A DNA stretch of 16,514 nt, from assembly GCA_036380435.1 (NCBI GenBank), contig DASVES010000428.1, forward strand, positions 1 to 16,514, read 5' to 3'. The DNA comes from DASQDT01 sp036380435. GTDB lineage: Bacteria; Acidobacteriota; Blastocatellia; Pyrinomonadales; Pyrinomonadaceae. Made by a program: the position numbers and the translations under genes. The stretch's first letter is position 1, and every line of letters begins with the position of its first letter. The notes below the pieces were generated by a model. It was not told the DNA's origin. It searched no databases and saw nothing but the letters and a program-made list of their open reading frames with translations. Shown here one piece after another: positions 13,867-16,514 of the stretch.

Positions 13867-15228
13867 ATGCGCCCAAGAGCAATTAAAACTATCGCCACAC
13901 TCCTCGTCGCCGCCGCGGCCTTCGCGCCCCTCTGCGTGTCGCGCGTGAGAGCGGCGCAGCAGCAGCAACCCCCGCCGCAACAATCGCAGACGGGAGTTGT
14001 CGCCGTGCCGCCCGCCGGCGCGGCGGGCGCGGAGCGGGCGAGCCGTGTCAGCGCGAAGCTTGAGCGCGGGGGCCGCGTCGCCGTCGATAACTTCACCACG
14101 GGCCGCATCCGCGTGACGGGCTGGGACAAAGACACGGTCGAGGCGACGGCGACGAGCGAGCGCGGCGACGAGGCCGTCACAATCCGCATCGACGACACGG
14201 CCGGCGGTCGCCGCGTCGTCCTCGACACGTCCTACGCGGACGACGACAGGTACAAGCCGGCCGGTGACTTAAACCTTGAGAAGAAGATCGGCAAGACCGT
14301 GGACGACCGTCTCCTCCAGCGCGTTGTGCGTCCCGACCTCGCCGACGAGCTGTCGGCCCCGAGCGCCAAGGCACGCGCGCCGCGCCCCACCGTGAGCGAT
14401 AAAGCCGGGGCTGAACCTCGTAAGGGCGAGGCCGACCCCACATCTCAGGCCGACGCCGTGAAGCCTAAACCGACGCCTGCCCCCGAGGTCGTCAAGCCTC
14501 CGGACGATGAGGGCGCGTTCATCAGGCGGCCCCGCGAGATTCACATCGAGGTCAGGGTTCCGCGCTACGCCGAGCTGGAACTGATCAGAGTTTTTCGCAG
14601 CCCCGTCGAGGTGTCCGACATAGACACTACCGTCGTCATCGTCGGCGAGCGCGGAGAAGTTCGTCTGAAGGGCGTGGGGGCGGCCGAGGTACGCACACGC
14701 AGCGGGCGCGTCGAGGTCGAGGACGTGCGCGGCGTGGCCGACATCTTCACCGTCGGCGGCCCCATCGCCGTGCGCCGCACGCCGGGCGACGTGCTGGCGC
14801 GCACCATCGACGGCCGCATCGAACTGGCCTGCGTCGGCGGGCGCGTGGACGTGACCAACACGGACGGCTTCACCTCGCTCGCCGGCATCGGCGGCGACGT
14901 GGAGGCCAACACGACGAGCGGCGACATTGCGTTTGCGGGCGCGCTGCGCGCCGAGGGCCGCTACGAGCTGAGGTCGATCACGGGCCGCGTCGAGGCAGCT
15001 ATCGCGGCGGCAGGCGGCGCGGGCTTCAACGCCTCGCTCTCTTCCTACCGCGGCTCAGTCTCCACCGACTTTGAACTCAAGCTGCGCGAGGACACCTCCC
15101 GCGACCCTGTCAACCGCCGCCTCGTCGGCCGCCACGGCGACGGCCGCGCACAACTCACGCTCGACTCCTTCGAGGGCGCCGTCCGCCTCGCCAAAGCCCC
15201 GCCCGACGCGGCGAAGCTGTGCCGCTGA
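13867..15228 (+). CDS. Exported DUF4097-type beta-repeat protein
   Basis: This 453-residue protein has a signal peptide at 1-30 and a Gln/Pro-rich start to the mature chain. An N-terminal DUF4097 (putative adhesin) segment lies at about 70-122 (GRVAVDNFTTGRIRVTGWDKDTV). It is interrupted by an apparently disordered charged/Pro-rich insert at about 125-222 (PTPAPEVVKPPDDEG), then continues as beta-helix-like rungs at about 223-400 (EVRTRSGRVEVEDVRG, DVLARTIDGRIELACVGGRV, DVEANTTSGDIAFAGAL). The family is often found beside ECF/anti-sigma genes, but its biochemical role is not established. It starts 6 bp after the anti-sigma stop with no strong Shine-Dalgarno, suggesting coupled translation. 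It is the last gene of the operon, followed by a palindromic element. Confidence 0.85.
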   Translation: MRPRAIKTIATLLVAAAAFAPLCVSRVRAAQQQQPPPQQSQTGVVAVPPAGAAGAERASRVSAKLERGGRVAVDNFTTGRIRVTGWDKDTVEATATSERGDEAVTIRIDDTAGGRRVVLDTSYADDDRYKPAGDLNLEKKIGKTVDDRLLQRVVRPDLADELSAPSAKARAPRPTVSDKAGAEPRKGEADPTSQADAVKPKPTPAPEVVKPPDDEGAFIRRPREIHIEVRVPRYAELELIRVFRSPVEVSDIDTTVVIVGERGEVRLKGVGAAEVRTRSGRVEVEDVRGVADIFTVGGPIAVRRTPGDVLARTIDGRIELACVGGRVDVTNTDGFTSLAGIGGDVEANTTSGDIAFAGALRAEGRYELRSITGRVEAAIAAAGGAGFNASLSSYRGSVSTDFELKLREDTSRDPVNRRLVGRHGDGRAQLTLDSFEGAVRLAKAPPDAAKLCR

Positions 15229-15256
15229 ACTCAATGCTTGAATATGCCCTGCATTG

Positions 15257-15350
15257 ATTCACCGCGGAGGGCGCGGAGATGGCGCCGCAGGGTTGAATCG
15301 GCTCAACCCTCTCGCGTGAACTCCGCGCCCTCCGCGCCTCCGCGGTGAAT
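15257..15350. repeat. Palindromic element after the DUF4097 gene
   Basis: Arms ATTCACCGCGGAGG (15257-15270) and its complement (15337-15350) enclose a second perfect hairpin: AGGGTTGA 15289-15296 with TCAACCCT 15303-15310, 6-nt loop. The right arm also has an extra 8-bp CCTCCGCG-like unit. It resembles a dispersed 'CTCCGCG...CCGCGGTGAAT' repeat. No T-run is present, so it is not a canonical terminator. Confidence 0.85.
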
Positions 15351-15433
15351 CCAGTCTGCCTTACACTCAAGTAAAAGTTGCTCTAAACTCTCGTTGGTCG
15401 AACACAAAGCCAATCCGCCCCAAACTTTTTTCT

Positions 15434-15461
15434 GGAACTTTCCCGCCCCGGCCCGCGAATC
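15434..15461 (+). promoter_or_regulatory. Candidate ECF-type promoter of the second sigma gene
   Basis: GGAACTTT (15434-15441) matches the common ECF -35 motif. After a 17-nt spacer, CGAATC (15456-15461) could be the -10. It lies about 40 bp before the sigma start, consistent with autoregulation. A 7-bp stem GGCCCGC/GCGGGCC (15450-15456 / 15479-15485) overlaps the -10 and leader. Confidence 0.5.
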
Positions 15462-15502
15462 ACCAGTGGCAAGCAGTTGCGGGCCGACGAATTTAGGCGC
15501 GA

Positions 15503-16123
15503 ATGAATCTCTCCACACCCCCAAGCGACGCGGAACTGCTCCGGCTCATGTCGGCCGGAGACGAGGACGCCTTCACCAACATCTACCGGCGGAGGCAGGC
15601 CGGAGTCTACCGCTTCGCCTTGCAGATGAGCGGGTCGGAGGCCGTGGCCGAGGACGTGACGCAGGAGGTCTTCATGGTGCTGATGCGCGACGCAGACAAA
15701 TTCGACCCCACGCGCGGCTCCCTCGCCGCCTACCTCTACGGCATCGCGCGCAACCTCGTGCTCCGCTCCTTCCAGAAGGAGCGCCCGCTGGTCGCGCTCT
15801 CCGAAGAGGACGAGGACGAGGGCGGCGCGCACGGCGAACTCGTCGCGCACCACGACCCGCTCGGCGATCTGACGCGCGGCGAGACGGTCGCGCGTGTCCG
15901 TCAGGCGGTGCTCGCGCTGCCCGAGCACTACCGGGAGGTCGTCGTGCTCTGCGAGCTGCACGAGATGAGTTACGTCGAGGCGGCCGAGGCGCTCGAATGC
16001 GCCGTGGGCACCGTCCGCTCCCGGCTCCACCGCGGGCGCGCGCTTTTAGTCGAGCGCCTGCGCCACGACGGACGCACCAACGCCGCCCCGCAGGCACTCA
16101 ACACCGTGAGGTGCTTCGCATGA
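15503..16123 (+). CDS. ECF (sigma-70 family) RNA polymerase sigma factor, second copy
   Basis: This 206-residue ECF sigma factor is divergent from the one at 12395. Region 2 covers about 10-92: ELLRLMSAGDEDAFTNIYRR, then AEDVTQEVFMVLMRDADKFDP (49-69) and GSLAAYLYGIARNLVLRSFQ (72-91). A Glu/Asp-rich linker (EEDEDEGGAHGELVAHHDP, 101-119) follows. Region 4 covers about 125-188: VLALPEHYREVVVLCELHEM, then the helix-turn-helix SYVEAAEALECAVGTVRSRLHRGRALLVERL. The ATG at 15503 has only a weak AGGCG upstream. Its stop overlaps the next gene's ATG (ATGA), the same design as the first pair. The unusual C-terminal tail ends RCFA. Confidence 0.93.
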   Translation: MNLSTPPSDAELLRLMSAGDEDAFTNIYRRRQAGVYRFALQMSGSEAVAEDVTQEVFMVLMRDADKFDPTRGSLAAYLYGIARNLVLRSFQKERPLVALSEEDEDEGGAHGELVAHHDPLGDLTRGETVARVRQAVLALPEHYREVVVLCELHEMSYVEAAEALECAVGTVRSRLHRGRALLVERLRHDGRTNAAPQALNTVRCFA

Positions 16124-16514
16124 ACTGTCACAACTTCCAGAGCATCGCGGACGAGTTGGGCCGCGGCCGTCTGATGGACGCCGCGCAACGCGAAGACGCG
16201 CTCGGTCACGCCGACACTTGCGCGCCTTGCGCCGCACGTCTCGCCGACGGCCGCGCGCTCACGGCCGGCCTCCGCACGCTGGCGGCGCAGTCCGTCGGAC
16301 AGGAAGCCCCCGCGCGCGTCGAGTCAGCACTGCTCGCAGCCTTCCGCCAGCGCCACGCCGCGGCGGCGCAACTCGACAACGCTCCGCAAACGAACGCGCC
16401 GGCGTCGGTGGTCGTGCCGCTCTCTTCCCATAGGCGGGGCGCTTCCCCCTGGCGGCTCCCGCGCTGGGCGCAGGGCGCGGCCGTCGCGGCCGCCTCGGTG
16501 CTCCTCGTCGTCGG
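16120..16514 (+). CDS. Zinc-finger anti-sigma factor, 3' end beyond window
   Basis: The visible 131 residues start MNCHNFQSIADELGRG. They carry Cys3 and His30-x3-Cys34-x2-Cys37 (GHADTCAPC), the ZAS anti-sigma zinc motif. A linker follows, and from about residue 116 a hydrophobic run (WAQGAAVAAASVLLVVG) looks like the start of a membrane helix cut by the window end. The ATG overlaps the stop of the ECF gene by 4 bp. It should hold the second sigma factor inactive at the membrane. Its outer sensor part is not visible. Confidence 0.85.
   Translation, partial: MNCHNFQSIADELGRGRLMDAAQREDALGHADTCAPCAARLADGRALTAGLRTLAAQSVGQEAPARVESALLAAFRQRHAAAAQLDNAPQTNAPASVVVPLSSHRRGASPWRLPRWAQGAAVAAASVLLVV

Noticed and set aside
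15257..15350. Rho-independent terminator after the DUF4097 gene
   Set aside because: Stems are present, but neither strand has a T-run after the hairpin; better described as a repeat element.

Overview
This is a gene-dense, very GC-rich bacterial chromosome segment. High GC, paired ECF sigma/zinc-finger anti-sigma genes, exported TPR and DUF4097 proteins, and palindromic elements in most larger gaps suggest an Acidobacteriota genome, possibly Blastocatellia/Pyrinomonadales. The taxon is inferred from gene content and style; no rRNA is present. No mobile element, CRISPR array or phage gene was seen.

Layout. Positions 1-79 hold a nested palindrome. On the minus strand, 80-2827 encodes an exported TPR protein with a Pro/Thr stalk and a C-terminal beta domain. 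Upstream of it, 2969-4768 encodes an exported PafA-type alkaline phosphatase, with a palindrome in the 141-bp gap between the two. Divergently, 4819-5424 encodes an unrecognised 201-residue protein and 5763-6374 a small secreted Arg/Asp/Asn-rich protein. A 327-bp gap of nested inverted repeats follows, then rsmI (6702-7580), which appears to be leaderless. Convergent to rsmI is a three-gene minus-strand operon for proton-translocating NAD(P) transhydrogenase (pntAA-pntAB-pntB, 10671 down to 7677), with a repeat inserted between its first two genes. A tRNA-Glu(CUC) gene with a clear promoter and terminator lies at 10902-10973.

From 11370 to the end, everything reads on the plus strand. A likely operon encodes an exported seven-repeat TPR protein, an ECF sigma factor, a membrane zinc-finger anti-sigma factor overlapping it by ATGA, and an exported DUF4097 protein. 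After another palindromic gap with an ECF-like promoter motif comes a second ECF sigma factor with its own ATGA-overlapping anti-sigma gene, which runs off the window.

How the genes fit together. The Pnt operon couples the proton gradient to NADPH formation. RsmI modifies 16S rRNA. The two sigma/anti-sigma pairs look like envelope-sensing switches, the first packaged with two exported proteins that could be its sensors or outputs. The TPR-stalk protein and the phosphatase act outside the cytoplasm. The least explained items are the 201-residue and 203-residue proteins, the TPR-ECF-anti-sigma-DUF4097 cassette, and the several unrelated palindrome families in the gaps.
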